Origin: Odontocerum albicorne
Lineage: Eukaryota; Arthropoda; Insecta; Trichoptera; Odontoceridae
Length of the DNA stretch: 64,000 nt
Assembly: GCA_949825065.1 (NCBI GenBank)
Contig: OX463846.1
Location: 20,581,593-20,645,592 of the forward strand
Reading direction: 5' to 3'
Part shown: positions 10,576 through 22,190 of the stretch, piece after piece
Position numbering within the stretch: the first letter of the stretch is position 1
How the letters are laid out: every line of letters begins with the position of its first letter
Position numbers and translations under genes: made by a program
Notes under the pieces: generated by a model
What the model saw: the letters and a program-made list of their open reading frames with translations, nothing else
Databases searched by the model: none
Told to the model about the DNA's origin: nothing

Positions 10576-12407
10576 ATTATTTTGCCCAATGAAAGGCTGT
10601 TTGAGATGAAACTTGCCGATAGTCTTGGAAATCATATTAATTTTTGCAATGGGAACTCAGTCAATACTTTATTTTTGCTAAAATACAGCAGCTTACTTTA
10701 AATAGAGCAATATACATACCTTTATATACAGCATGAACTAAAGAATTCTCGATCGCGAGAGCTACTTGACATACTTTACATAAAATAAATGCTTAACATT
10801 ACTGGAAATCATAAGAGATATTTTTAACAAAATTTATTCTTTACATATTCACAATAAATTCTGAGAGATTCTTTATATACAGTAAATCCTTCTGAATTTA
10901 TGAGCTACTTTACATCCTCGTTAAATTAGTTCTTAGAGCTATGTGTGACAAAAAACTAGCACAAAACTGCTCGTCAAAAGACAACAAAATATTTATAGAA
11001 ACTATCGTCAGTCATTTTTTTTTGTCATAGAAACTGTCAAGATTTTGTTCTTGTCGGTATACATCAGTTTGCACTCAATAAACCAAACCATGCATGGCTG
11101 TCCTCTATCTACAGTTTGAGATATAATCATCAGATAGAGTTGGTAGGAGAAATGGGAATATAAATGAAAAAATTGGGTACCATCGGGGCTCAAGCCCGAA
11201 AAAAATCGTCTAATTTCAATATTTTTAGGATAAAAAATCATAAACCTGACAAACATCAATAAATTTAACTTGAAGACCTATTGAAGATTCTCATATTGCC
11301 TGATTGAAAATGGAAAAAGCAAAAAGTAAGCTAGTCCTTCGTTAGTCCGTATTGTTAGATAACATCAAAATGGAGCATTTTTAGGCAATTTCATTTTTAG
11401 GGAGTGAATTCTTAAAAATTATATATAAAAAAAAACTCTCGTGATCGAGTAAGATCATTCATCTCCTAAATGGAATACGTCTGTATGTGTATTATCTTTA
11501 CGTATGCAAGCTATTGCACTTTATAAATCACACAGTGACGAATCAAACCGAAAGTTTCAATGGCAAGGATACCAACATTTGGCAGGTTTCATTTGCTGCA
11601 GTCTTTCATTAGACATATGCTTAAAAGAGCTATTAGGATTTTTTTAAATCAACACAAATTCTCTAGCAACACATGAATTTTGATATAAAACAGTGTTAGT
11701 ATAAAACCAGTTCGGAAGTGAATCAGCAAGATATTGAAACTGGGTTACCTGCTTGCTTAACTTTTGGCTCTGAAAGAATGCAAAAAAATGATCCATGCAA
11801 TGCACACTCAGTTGATTTGATATATGTGCTCATAAATAATTCAAATATGTTATAAAAAATCTAAGTGTTTCTTGTGAGTTGGGAACTTCTTGCATATAAA
11901 TATGTACTATGTCGTTAAACTTTCATTCGGTATAAGATTTAAAACTATGTATTCGAAAAATTCAGAAAAATTGGATTGAAAATATGGAACTTTCAATTTA
12001 TTTACTGATTCTACGTTGGAACTTTTAATAGCATCGAATCAAGATTCTACAAACTTCAACGATATCCATGAAAATTCAATTATTAATTCTAATTACGAGT
12101 ATAACATATGCTAGAAATGAAATAAAAAAAAATATATATTCAATGTGAAAAAAAGATAAAGTATTATTAGGGTTCATATTGGGAGCATCCTATTCTAGAA
12201 ACAATTAAATTAATGTTAGTGAAAAGAGATACGTGTAGAGATCCATCCCCTCTGCATTATTAGGCATGTTATACTCGTATTATACTTTTACGAACTCTGC
12301 GGCCTAGAAATCTTGTCTTTTATTCTGGGGTCTAGGGTTTCTTTGGTACTCGAACAAATATGGTTTCAGATTTATTTATTTACAGAAATTTTAAGAATTA
12401 TATCTGC
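10576..12407. other. AT-rich stretch, no gene seen
   Basis: Nearly 2 kb without a recognisable gene or repeat. An open frame at 11008-11259 (minus) has no known motif. The word ATACTCGTAT lies at 12271-12280. Confidence 0.4.
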
Positions 12408-12496
12408 TTGGCTGGAAACAATCGCCACATGGCAATATATGAAATAACGGCAGGTTTAACTGTATTCAACTGATGTGTAATACAATATTACATTAT
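12408..12496 (+). repeat. SINE-A 3' tail fragment
   Basis: GGCTGGAAACAATCGCCACATGGCAATAT, then GGCAGGTTTAACTGTATTCAAC, matches the SINE-A tail (strong copies at 16600-16710 and 32745-32800). The tRNA-like head is absent. Confidence 0.6.
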
Positions 12497-12589
12497 GACT
12501 GGAATTGGATACATTAAGGATACCTCATATAGCTTAGTTAGATGTTTTAGTGTCAATTTATGAAATTTTTTCATCAAATTGATATTAAC

Positions 12590-12808
12590 TATAGTTCGGA
12601 AGTTCTAGGATGAGTCCTGTGGCAGCTCACAAATTTGCCCCAATATAAACTTGTAACGATGTTCAGTAATTTTAATTATTTTATCAACTTTAATATAAGC
12701 CTCAATTCTAATAAATATCAAGTTATTTAGGTCAATACTTTACATAAGGTTGTATTGGGGCAAATTTGTGAGCTGTCATAGGGCTCATCCTAGAATTTCC
12801 GAACTATA
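12590..12808. mobile_element. MITE with TA target duplication, 219 bp
   Basis: The two ends are long inverted repeats of about 60 bp: TATAGTTCGGAAGTTCTAGG on the left and CCTAGAATTTCCGAACTATA on the right. Each arm continues inward through GGATGAG, GCTCACAAATTTGCCCCAATA. The middle of about 90 bp is AT-rich and has no coding capacity. Ends TAG...CTA flanked by TA fit a Tc1/mariner-type non-autonomous element. The parental transposon is unknown. The arms are about 85-90 percent identical. Confidence 0.75.
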
Positions 12809-13467
12809 ATTCATTTAATCGAATGCCGATTTTTGGTATATGTGGAATCCATGACTTCAATAAAAAAGAACATTTTATTATTCTGTGAGAAAAAATAATT
12901 TCAATTGAATAGATTAATAAAAATATTTTTTTAAGTTATAAAAATATTCTCTTCCGTATTATTTTTGAACATATCTGTATAAGTGACTTTTGAAAAACTG
13001 CTAGTGATAAAACGTTTGGCTATGATCAATTGTCGATGAAAAACACACTAACATATCTTAGTTCGAATTTTCTGTTTCGGTCTTTTAACGGCAGACTAGC
13101 TAGTTGGAATGATTGAAAATTGAACGTAGAAATTCAAAACTGACCCATACTACTGAATGTATTTTTTTCGTTTATTTGATTTATGCTTAAAGTATATATT
13201 AGTCCTGCAAATACAATACAATAATCTCAAGTCTGCCAAATGGCTATTTTATTTACTCCATATAAATCGTAAAATATTTCCTCAATTACCTTAGAACAGG
13301 TAACAAGTGAGTTGGGTCCTTTTTGCATAATTATTGTAAAAATAATTGGAAATATAATTGTCAATATGAAAAATACTGATTTTGCTTAATCAATCTTCCG
13401 AATTTCTGAAATACGAGTATAACCTGACGACGAACTCGAGTTGCAATGAAAATATTGTTACAAGTTT
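12809..13467. other. AT-rich stretch, no gene seen
   Basis: No gene or repeat recognised. ATACGAGTAT lies at 13411-13420. Confidence 0.4.
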
Positions 13468-13675
13468 ATCATATTGCATTGTATTACACTTTCGTATATA
13501 CACTACAACCTGGTGGGCTATGTGCTATGTGGCAATCTCTTCCAGTCAACCAGAAATATGTTTAAATGGCCTTAAGTGAAAACCAGACTAAAATCTTTTT
13601 TTTTAAACTGGGTTCCAGCGGGATTGAAACTGGCCACCTCCTGGTTGGGAGACTCATTCTATCGTATGTGTATGG
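13468..13675 (-). repeat. SINE-A, near complete
   Basis: Plus-strand text runs ACTACAACCTGGTGGGC, ATGTGGCAATCTCTTCCAG, GGCCTTAAGTGAAAACCAGA, then a T-rich run and GGGTTCCAGCGGGATTGAAAC. This is the reverse of the SINE-A order: tRNA-like head, GATTTTCACTTAAGGCC, GAGATTGCCACAT, AGGTTGTA tail. The tRNA-like A-box is at about 13645-13670 and is degraded. Confidence 0.7.
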
Positions 13676-13869
13676 TTTTTTCTTCTTCATTTCCATACTT
13701 GTACTGTAAATATGTGGACAACTTAGGTGGATATTCGGACTTAGTATCACCGAAAATAGGAACATCACTCGTGCTTCGTCTATAGGTATTAGTATACAAA
13801 TCTAAATAATAATCCACAGCGCTTGCATACACCGGCAAGGGATAAACTGTTCAAAACAAGCTGGATTTT

Positions 13870-14400
13870 TTACGAATCATCATGAATCGATTCTTCTTCT
13901 CAATGTTCTCCTCCACGTTGGAGGTTGGCAATCATCATGGCCATTTTAATTTTGTCATTATTGCTGCATGCCACACTGATTATATTCATGTGGCTTAACA
14001 CATTATATGCTAGGATAACTGTATAATTTAACCATTTATTTCTATCTCATCTTTCGAATCTTCATCATCCAATGCATAATGGCAAATTTCTACCGAATAA
14101 ATTTTTAGAAATAGAGAAGAAAGTATGCAACCATGCCGAACTCCACGGTATATATTTATGTCTGCTGCCAAGTTGTCGTCTACCTTCAATGTTGCTCAAG
14201 GGTTTCAGTATGATTTTTGATGATTCTTACGTATCTTGTGTTCAGACCGTTGTTAACAAGAATTTCTAATAGCTTGTGGTTGTTGTACTCTATCGAAAAC
14301 GTTTTCGAAGTAAATAAAACTAGCACAAAAATCCACATGTCATGTAATTTTTCCCCATCATTTGAAAAAAGCAAAGGATCTCTATTTTAAAATACTCTTA
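13870..14400 (-). pseudogene. LINE reverse transcriptase relic, internally deleted
   Basis: The minus strand contains an RT palm relic: a stretch with KLLEILVNNGLNTRYVRIIK, then after a frameshift IYRGVRHGCILSSLFLKIYS, which fits the RGVRQGCILSPxLFN motif. About 120 bp further comes the C-terminal end KMAMMIANLQRGGEH and a stop, typical of the very end of some insect LINE ORF2 proteins. The RT part and the C-terminus are thus joined by a large internal deletion. Several frameshifts and stops; no function. Confidence 0.75.
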
Positions 14401-14589
14401 TTTGAAGCTGAACTGTGTTCTAATATTTTCCTCAAATTTCCTATTTTTCTTAAAACCTTAAATAAATATTATTTTAGAATTCCACCCCACAAATGCATTT
14501 GGTAAATTGGTACTATTATTAAGTCTTTTGCCCAAAGGCAATATGCTTATTTAGCTCCCATTACATACAATGGCGTGCCGACTTCAATA

Positions 14590-14960
14590 AAGGTAAAGGT
14601 AGGAAAACCATTTAGACAGTCGATCGGAGCGTGGTTGTTATTGCGACAGGATTTTGAGTACTTGGGCTTTCAGGATGAATGACGAGTGGAAAGGATTTAT
14701 GTGAGCTCGTGAGTGTGGGTTTCTTCTCGTTGTTTTAATTTTGGTTGTTTTTGTATTTGTGTTTCTGTGTATTTTTTTTGTTTTAATTTTAATTTTTATT
14801 CTTATGATTGTGTGCGGTATATTGTGAGATGAATATTTTTGGTCTTTCTGGAGTGATGATGTGTGAGGAGTTGAATTTCGCAAGATGTTTCCAGTTGTAG
14901 TTGAGTGTCACTGTTTGTCAGGTTGATGAGAGCGTGCAACGGGGGTTTGTTTTTGTGTAA
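14590..14960. other. G+T-rich, strand-asymmetric block
   Basis: The plus strand is strongly enriched in G and T (for example GGTTGTTTTTGTATTTGTG). The long minus-strand frame at 14638-14883 (Ile, Lys, Thr, Asn rich) follows from that bias and is not taken as a gene. It might be part of an unknown retroelement; no terminal repeats were seen. Confidence 0.35.
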
Positions 14961-15374
14961 TCAAAAATCGGAAAGAAGTATCGAATTAATTTTTAATGCT
15001 AAATATCCTCAGTGAGATACAGGCAAAAGCCTAGTTTACTGGAGATACGACAAATGAAAGGCAACAAACCCAGATCCATGAAAATTGTATGTCCAAATCA
15101 AATTACCTGTTGTTTTTTCTCAAATTGTGTATATTTCTTGTCATGTGTAATAATAAATAAATAAAATAAATGTATTTATTTGTATCGTACTCGTCAACAT
15201 TTTTACATTTGTATTGGTGACAGTTAAAAACATGGTTAATTGTGCTAATATAAAAGATAATTTTGTCCTTGAATCGTTTAATTGAGCTATCGGAACAAGA
15301 AACATTTGAATAGGCCATTAATTCTCAGTTCCTTGTTTTACATATTGGTATAACTACCTCAAATACAAATGTTA
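14961..15374. other. AT-rich stretch, no gene seen
   Basis: Nothing supportable. The minus-strand frame 15103-15318 has no known motif. Confidence 0.4.
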
Positions 15375-15745
15375 ATGACGGCCTTCATGACCTTTTTGGA
15401 TAAGACGTCTGTCTTTCGATATGAGAGTTGTGGTTTCGATTTCCGTTGGTACCCAAGTTTATTTAAGAGAGTTCTTGTCAGGTTTATTGTAATTATCAGA
15501 GTTAAATGAGCATTTAAATGTATAAATCAAAGTCACGTTGACTGATAATTTAATGCCACAGTTATCTATTGTGGTTTTAACATTCTAATACAGTTGGAAC
15601 GTTTAGTTTTTGGTAGTCAGATTTTTTAAAAAGATTTAGAGTCTAGTTTTCACTTCAACACTCATTGAAATCTCTCTGGTTGGTTGAAAAGACTACTAGA
15701 TGACAATTTATCCACCAGGCTTAACTATATGCAAAACAAGTATAA
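15375..15745 (+). repeat. SINE-A split by about 150 bp
   Basis: The tRNA-like head (GGATAAGACGTCTGTC, then GTGGTTTCGATTTCCGTTGG) is at 15395-15455. The body (GTTTTCACTTCAACACTC, CTCTGGTTGGTTGAAAAG, ATTTATCCACCAGG) is at 15640-15735. The 150 bp between them is not SINE and looks like an insertion or rearrangement. Confidence 0.6.
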
Positions 15746-15774
15746 TAAAATAAACTAAGTCAGACTGGGGCTCT

Positions 15775-16025
15775 TTTGTATAACGCTTTTATTCTATACA
15801 GTACAACCTGATGGATTTATTGCCATGTGTCAATCTCTTACTACCAACTTAAAAAACGTTAGAGACCTGAAGTGAAGCAAGATTAATACCCATTTGAAAA
15901 AATTGTTACCAACGGGAACCGAACCCACGACCTTTTTTTTATATTATGCATCATTGAGAAATCAACCCAAAACACCCAGGCGGAAGATAAGCGTCTTGCC
16001 TATTAGGCCATAGCACAGAGGTGGT
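15775..16025 (-). repeat. SINE-A, complete
   Basis: Plus-strand order is ACAGTACAACCTGATGG, TGCCATGTGTCAATCTC, AGACCTGAAGTGAAGCAAG, then GGGAACCGAACCCACGACC (a clear B-box complement) and GCGTCTTGCCTATTAGGCC (the A-box side). All parts are in the expected spacing, although about 35 extra bases separate the B-box and A-box pieces. Confidence 0.75.
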
Positions 16026-16463
16026 CAGTTAAATAATGTTATTGGGCTTCTTCTGGAGGGATTATCAGTCAGTAAAATTCACGGGAGTTACTGACAAAGA
16101 TTTCCTTTATTTTGTTATCGTTCTAATTGACAAACGCTTATTTAATACGTTTTGTTAGTTAAAAATGTTGGCAATACAAAGGTTAACCTACCTTTGGCCG
16201 TCAATCAATTTGGGCAGTGATGTAACACCGAACAAATAATTGTGATTTTATTGCTTTTTAGCACGATCAACCCTCACCCCGATAGAATTTCATCCCCTCA
16301 AAATACGGGTGGATTGAAATGGGGTTAGAGGCCACAATTGATCTGCTTTACAATTTTCTTTTTAGAATATCTAAAATACAATTAGTTTGAAATTGATACA
16401 AACAAATCACATTTCATTATTACGTAATATATAGAAAAATACATTTCATTTTATCTGAATATT
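16026..16463. other. No gene; small imperfect foldback at 16265-16355
   Basis: Around 16265-16355 the words ATCAACCCTCACCCC, ATTTCATCCCC and GGGGTTAGAGGCCACAATTGAT are arranged as an imperfect inverted repeat with arms of about 20-25 bp. Otherwise nothing recognised. Confidence 0.4.
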
Positions 16464-16710
16464 TTATGACTCCCGTCCATTGGTTGGTAAGACGTATGTC
16501 TTGGATGTTGCGAGTTCGATTCCCATTGGAATAAATTTTTCAACTTGGAGGTTGCGGGTTCCATTCCCATTGGTTTTTTTTTTTTTAATTTCTGCCTGAT
16601 TTTCACTTAAGACCTCTTTAACAACTTTCTGGTTAGTTGAAAGAGATTGCCACATAGCAATACGCTCGCCAGATAGTACTGTATACAGTTCAGTACGATC
16701 CCACCTCCAA
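16464..16710 (+). repeat. SINE-A with duplicated B-box segment
   Basis: The head GGTTGGTAAGACGTATGTC is followed by GCGAGTTCGATTCCCATTGG, a good B-box. About 50 bp later a second GCGGGTTCCATTCCCATTGG follows. The remainder is standard SINE-A: GATTTTCACTTAAGACCTC, TTTCTGGTTAGTTGAAAG, ATTGCCACATAGCAATA and CGCCAGATAGTACTGTATAC. The doubling suggests a template jump or tandem dimer of the head. Confidence 0.75.
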
Positions 16711-17080
16711 CCACGCTGTTATGGGGCGAAAAATAAGTTTCCATCCAGCACGATCTACACTAAAAGACTGAGATCTACATTATCTTTTTTGTAAGCGCGA
16801 CGTCACGTAGGGACAACGAAGAAACTGCTTAAAAGAACTACTTCTGCAGTGTCAACATACCTGAGAGTAAAAATAATAGTAGTGACGACGAACTTAAGGC
16901 CAGACATCACAGGATAATAAAAATTACTCGCAGCGTGGTAAATACACTTATACAATGGCTTAAGATCTGGAGTTCAAGCAGGCCTGCATACTGCCAATAC
17001 TTTCACAGCTGTACTGTGTAGAGCAAAAGTGTTATACAATACAATACAATATTTGAACTGACAAAAAACTCTATAATCCG
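16711..17080. other. No gene seen
   Basis: Somewhat GC-richer than its surroundings (about 16790-16910) but no frame or repeat family was recognised. Confidence 0.35.
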
Positions 17081-17970
17081 ATGTTAAGTGTGACGTCTAA
17101 AGAATGGATGTTTGGGTTGTTCTTAGTGAAGAGGGCATGCATACATACACGCATATCGTGTATACCATTACGCCATTTCTATACATTTCATCACGCCACA
17201 GAGAACAAGACCATTCTATCTCAACTCACATCCTTCGCCATTAACGCATCCTTGCAACCTTCTCATAACCCTTCTACAATTTCTCTGACTTTTTGCGTTT
17301 TCGTCTTGCAAAATATCCTTCACTTGATCCAACCATGCTTTCCTTGATCATCCTCTAGCACGTCTTCCCCTGACATTTTCACTATATTTTAGTATTCCTT
17401 CATTCATTCGTTCTACGTGCCCAAACCATATCAGAATGCTCTTTTTTATCTTACTCAACAAGTCAGCCTTAACATTCATCTCTAATAAATTTGATCCGTA
17501 TTTTTTCATACATTGCTACCCTGTGTATTTTTATTCCCAGAGCAGGCATTTCTTAAGCATTTATTCGGCACCTTTCCCTCTTTTTCCAAGTCAAAGTTTT
17601 ACTACCATTCATCAAAGTTGGTACTCAAATACTATTGAGGACTATCATCTTTGCTGATATTAATACTGTCCGGTTCGATTTAATATGTTTAAGGGCCCCC
17701 TAGACTTTGTGGCCTATTACTTCACGCCGTTCGATATCTCTCGTAATTTTTCCGTTGTCTGAGAAAATATTTGCAAAATAGCAAAATGCGTCAACTTGCT
17801 CCAATCTCTTATTTCACCCTTTTTGTCACCATGACTTTGGATTTCGCAATTCTTAAACCTTTTCCTTCGATTTTTTCATAAATTGTACTTATCAAACTAC
17901 TATATGTTATTATATTCATACTCCACTAACACTATCATGTCATTAGTTTACAGCAACCCGCACACATTCT
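17081..17970 (-). pseudogene. LINE-A relic with RT C-terminal half and tail
   Basis: This is the longest LINE-A copy. The minus strand, read with frameshifts, contains a YADD-like box (TNDMIVLVE near 17950), EKIEGKGLRIAKSKVMVT, an IGRRxxxGH-like segment, VPTLMNGSKTLTWKKRER, IRIKFIRDEC, WFGHVERMNEG, RGRRARG-stop-SRKAWLDQVKD, and a tail ending KCIEMA stop. This order (YADD box, KSKVM, YLG region, LLYGSETW, RIRNxxI, RWFGHV, GRPRxxWxDxV) is the standard C-terminal half of a non-LTR reverse transcriptase. It establishes that the short tails scattered in the window come from a LINE. Heavily mutated; non-functional. Confidence 0.85.
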
Positions 17971-19172
17971 CATACAAAAATATTATATGGAGGACGGTGA
18001 ACAAATTTAAAAAAATATGTCTTTTAACAAAAAAACTTAGAGCAAAACAAAACTTCTATACTTTTGTCATTGAAACATTCAAAATACATTTATTCAAAGT
18101 GTGTGCGACGATTCAATTAAACCCTCGTAAAAAGTACAGTCAAGCAAATAATACCAGTCCCGTCACAGGCCGCAAATTATTCTTTTCCTTTCTGGAATTT
18201 ATTTTCAATTTAGAAATTGGACGGCGCTTTCTCTGGTGGCATTTTGTTTCTGTTATTAATAATTACATGAAAAATAATTAGTTTACTCCGGTTACTAGAC
18301 ATTCTATTTGTGAAATGAACCCTTACAAAAAATAACTGAAAGATATTCAATACTTGGTTTTGAGTAACATGATTATTTATGAAAATTCTATGTATGATTT
18401 ATGTGTTCTACATTTCAAATAAACATTATAAAAATGTTTATTTAAGCCAGGGTGTAATGTAACACAAACCATAATTTAACAAAAAAAAACAAAATGTAAC
18501 TGATATAGTGTTACAAAAAATATATGGAATACAAAATATAAAAAATATCATTGATCGTAATATAAAGATATAAAACATCATATAAAAAAATTCAAACAGT
18601 TTTTAAAAAATCAAATAGTTTCCCCCTATTTTCTATCTTTGATTAAAAAATAGAAGTTTTTTATAAAAATTGCATTAACATTGTCGAACCAGATTCAGAT
18701 ACTGGTGAATATATAATAGTTTTAAAATCATACATAAAAAAAACATACTCGTACATAGGCTCAAAAAGAAACGTTTGGAAAAGAGTAACAAAAAATTTTA
18801 AAGGGGTAAAATATTGGTTTTCTCCCTTTTACTCGAACGAATATGTAGTGATTGGTGAGATCAAGCTAGAAATAGTAGTAAAAGTAACATTTCTATTTTC
18901 AGTGATACGATACCAAAATCTGCGATTCTATGTCGTATTAAAGATTTAAATTAATGTATTCTATTTTATATAAACATCTCACTTGCACTACATAAACGAT
19001 GTTTGTAAAAAAGCTGACGATATCAAATTCGTATTTTTGTTATAAAAGATCCAATCAAAAATCTACCTGTTTTGATGTTTTGAGTCGTTAAGAATCATAT
19101 TGTGAGAGTTTGCATACCAATTTAATTATTTTAGTTAAGGATTTAATTTAACCATAAAATGTTGACGTAACG
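17971..19172. other. AT-rich stretch, no gene seen
   Basis: A Lys/Phe/Tyr-rich frame at 17883-18281 overlaps the LINE relic and has no motif of its own. Nothing else recognised. Confidence 0.4.
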
Positions 19173-19737
19173 GACTGGATCAGGCATGCCCAAAATTTTA
19201 CCGAGGCGGGCAATATTGTGTCTGAGAAAAGTTGTGGCGGCCCAGTTAAATTAAAGTATTTATATATTTATTATAAATAAATTATTACATTTTTAATAAT
19301 TATTAAACAATTTAATTAAAATTACTAAAAACAAATCATTTAGAAAATTGAAGCTCCTTATTCCACTCCATCAATAGTTCCACGTCAGGCCGCATGTTTG
19401 GTGTCGACATCCTTAATTTTGTTTCCAAAAGGGCATCAGTTTATTAATCTTATTGCTTTGTTACGTTTAATTTTAGGATTCGAAGAAATTCCACTGATAT
19501 TAAAATTCTAGAGACGTTTCCAGAAAGATAGTTAATAAAAAAAATATGTTTAAAGCAAAAAAATAAGTTCGAAGGAACATATACTATGCATTTGAAGAAA
19601 TTTAGCCCGTTGCACTATTAGGTAAAACCTATATAGTTTATGCCGTGTAACATCACGCTGTATGCCTGAGCGAGTCACAAAAATGTACCTCACGGATCTG
19701 GCCCGCGGACCGTAGTTTGGTTGTACCTGGGTTGGAT
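19173..19737 (-). mobile_element. hAT transposon, internally deleted (element 19181-19729)
   Basis: The element starts CAGGCATGCCCAAAATTTTA and ends GTAGTTTGGTTGTACCTG. These are degraded inverted ends of the CAGGxxTxCCCAAA type common in hAT elements. The left end is followed by GGCGGGCAATATTG and the right end preceded by TGGCCCGCGGACC, as in many hAT ends. The flanking 8-mers GACTGGAT (19173-19180) and GGTTGGAT (19730-19737) match at six of eight bases, the target size expected for hAT. Inside, on the minus strand at about 19345-19425, the frame LRMSTPNMRPDVELLMEWNK and a stop resembles a hAT transposase C-terminus. The rest of the transposase is deleted. Confidence 0.75.
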
Positions 19738-20235
19738 ATTTTAGCACAAATATATACATAAAGTAGTAATATTTGGAACTTTGTATAAACATAAAAGAAG
19801 ATTTTCTTTACATTGGTCCTTAGGCACATATTCCTATACCTCCAAATATAATAAAACCTTTTATTAGAAAGAAAGATAAATTTGTTACATTTCACGAATC
19901 GAGAAAAAAACTAGTATGCTGTAATTAAAAATTATTCAGATTTCTGATTAAATAACATCAATTTTTTAAAACAATTTAGAGTAAAATAATTTTATTTTAA
20001 GTTTTTTCCAGAACGGGTTGTTATTTTTGAAGTCTTGCTCAAGAAAGTATTAAAAGTTTCAAGTTTAACTTGAGTAATTTATTATCAAATATTTTAAATC
20101 TTTAGCAAACGCCTCTACCGTTCATTTATCAAAAGCACTCATAATTTATGTTTTATCCAAATCAATAGATTTTAATAAACATTCAAGTTTATTAAATGAT
20201 TAGCTACCACTGTAAAAAAAATAACACCAATTCGA
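19738..20235. other. AT-rich stretch, no gene seen
   Basis: Nothing supportable recognised. Confidence 0.4.
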
Positions 20236-20410
20236 CAAACTCTGAGGTTTGGTTGGTAAGATGAATACGAAGCCTTCAAACAGGGTTTCTATTCCCATCA
20301 GTAGATTTTTTTAAAAAGGTAATTTTTAAACTTTTTAACATTTTTCTAGTTTGTTAGAAGTTATTGCAATATAGCCGCAAGGTTGTACTGTATACAACTA
20401 TAGAATTATG
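20236..20410 (+). repeat. SINE-A, diverged
   Basis: GGTTTGGTTGGTAAGATGAA and AGGGTTTCTATTCCCATCAG give a degraded tRNA-like head. TTGTTAGAAGTTATTGCAATAT and CGCAAGGTTGTACTGTATAC give the tail. The order matches other SINE-A copies. A small duplication of ACAACTATAGAA follows at the 3' end. Confidence 0.65.
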
Positions 20411-22084
20411 TACAACTATAGAAGTACAATACAATCGTATGTTTATTTATAAATTACAAGAAAATGTACAAGGAAATTATGATGAATCGACTCCCGATGA
20501 AACAACCAAGATTAAGCGACTAAACTTCGAAATTCTAATTTTCCTGTAAGTCAATTACAATTTGTTTAGAGAGAAACCTTTTTTTTCAACACTCATTGTT
20601 ATTTTGGGCGTTATAGTTGGTTATCTGAAACGCGTATCCTGTTAAAAAAAACTTCAGAATATTACCCTTAATTTTAAAGCTAAGATATTATTTTTTCTGC
20701 ATAGAATATACTCTGAATCTCGCTTAGTTCTTCTGTATTAGTTTTTAAATATTTTTAATTCTTAAGACTTATAATCGTAGTATTGAAAAAAATGATATTT
20801 GGTTTTGCTTTGAGTCCTCGCGTATTATCCATACCATACTCGGGGCGAGTTTGCCCTATTATCCAGTGCGAGACGCCACGGAATACACCAGATGGTACAA
20901 AATAATTTCATAATATCCATTTACGCATAATTTTGTCAGAGGGGGTATAATAAATAGCTGCAAAAGTAATTCCCCCGCCCCCGTGAAAACACAAGAACGG
21001 CATTATTTCAGTTTATATCGGACAAAGTGGGAATTAAATGAGATTAATGCTACCTACCAACGTAAGAAATCTATCACTTAATATTTGTAAGAAGTTATTC
21101 AAATATATGTAAACACACTTGTGTACATGCGAATTATAGTAATTATCATAAAACTCAAAATTACACACTTTTGCTATCAACGCATTTGTTTAGCACGAGG
21201 GAATTTTGATATTTGTGTTCAATGTTTGAGTTAAAATTTATTTATTTAATTTTTTCACAACATTTAAAATTTATATCGATTTAAAAGAAAGGTGACTCAC
21301 AGAGTATAAGCAAAGAACAATCCTAAAAACTTTCTTTATAATGGATACATAATATCACTTCACTGAGTAAGGTCTGTAACGAAGTAGACTCATTTCTTAA
21401 ACACAAATTTCATAAATTTGTCATAAATACTCAGTTGAAACATTTACACTAAGTATTCAAATCCTCAGACAAACTAAAATCATAATCTCAACAACACATC
21501 GGTCATTCACTCATATGCATACGTATGACCTCCAAAATCTATGCATATGTATGTCTTATTACATAGTTTTTTTTATTCGAAGGCGCAACATGACAAAATT
21601 CATCACTTTTCCTCAGAAATTTACTATAAATTCTTGACGCAAGGAACTGCATGCTACACCTCTAATTTACTTTCATTTATTAAATGACTTTCTCATTAAT
21701 TGGTTTATTTTCTTGATAACACATTTCTAGTTATTCTTATTTCAAATGCTCTCATTCAAAATATTAAAACTCCTTAATTAATTTATCATTTCATCAGGAA
21801 AACATTTATCAAATGTATTTTTTTTTTTTTTTATGTATAAGTATTTCAGGCCTTGTAACTAACTATCTGACTCAGTAGACAAGGCTTTCATTAAATTATT
21901 GTGTAAACAATTCTTGTATTTCGAAAAGTTAAAAAAGTTACTGACATTAAAAAAAGCTGACATAAAATATAAACTCAACAGTAAAATTTCCTCGATCTGC
22001 ATTTAGGATGAGTATAATAATTTTATATATTCCATTAGAAGGTTTTTATGTCTTAAGTGTGTTTCAACATACATTTGATACACT
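20411..22084. other. No gene; GC-richer block near 20815-21000
   Basis: About 20815-21000 is less AT-rich than its neighbours (CTCGGGGCGAGTTTGCCC, CAGTGCGAGACGCCACGG, a run of CCCCCGCCCCC) and is not assigned to a repeat. It could be an old element or a conserved noncoding block; cross-species alignment would decide. A frame at 20364-20549 has no known motif. Confidence 0.35.
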
Positions 22085-22190
22085 TTGTCTGGCGGTGACA
22101 TGATAGACTATGAGAAATGTGGCCGGTTCGATTATCGTGCTGTGTTTATCCCCTCAATTGACACAGCCATGTTTTTCGAATAATATTTGG
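22085..22190 (+). repeat. SINE-C head fragment
   Basis: GTGGCCGGTTCGATTATCGTGC (B-box-like) after TGACATGATAGACTATGAG matches the tRNA-like head of SINE-C, followed by the CCCTCAATTGACACAG segment. It is 3' truncated. Confidence 0.55.

Noticed and set aside
14638..14883. 81-residue minus-strand frame
   Set aside because: Its Lys/Ile/Thr richness follows from the G+T bias of the plus strand. No motif.
16464..16560. True tRNA gene
   Set aside because: A and B boxes are recognisable but arms do not pair into a full cloverleaf, and the segment is joined to a SINE body. The same holds for the heads at 10215, 15395, 43460, 46920 and 63968.
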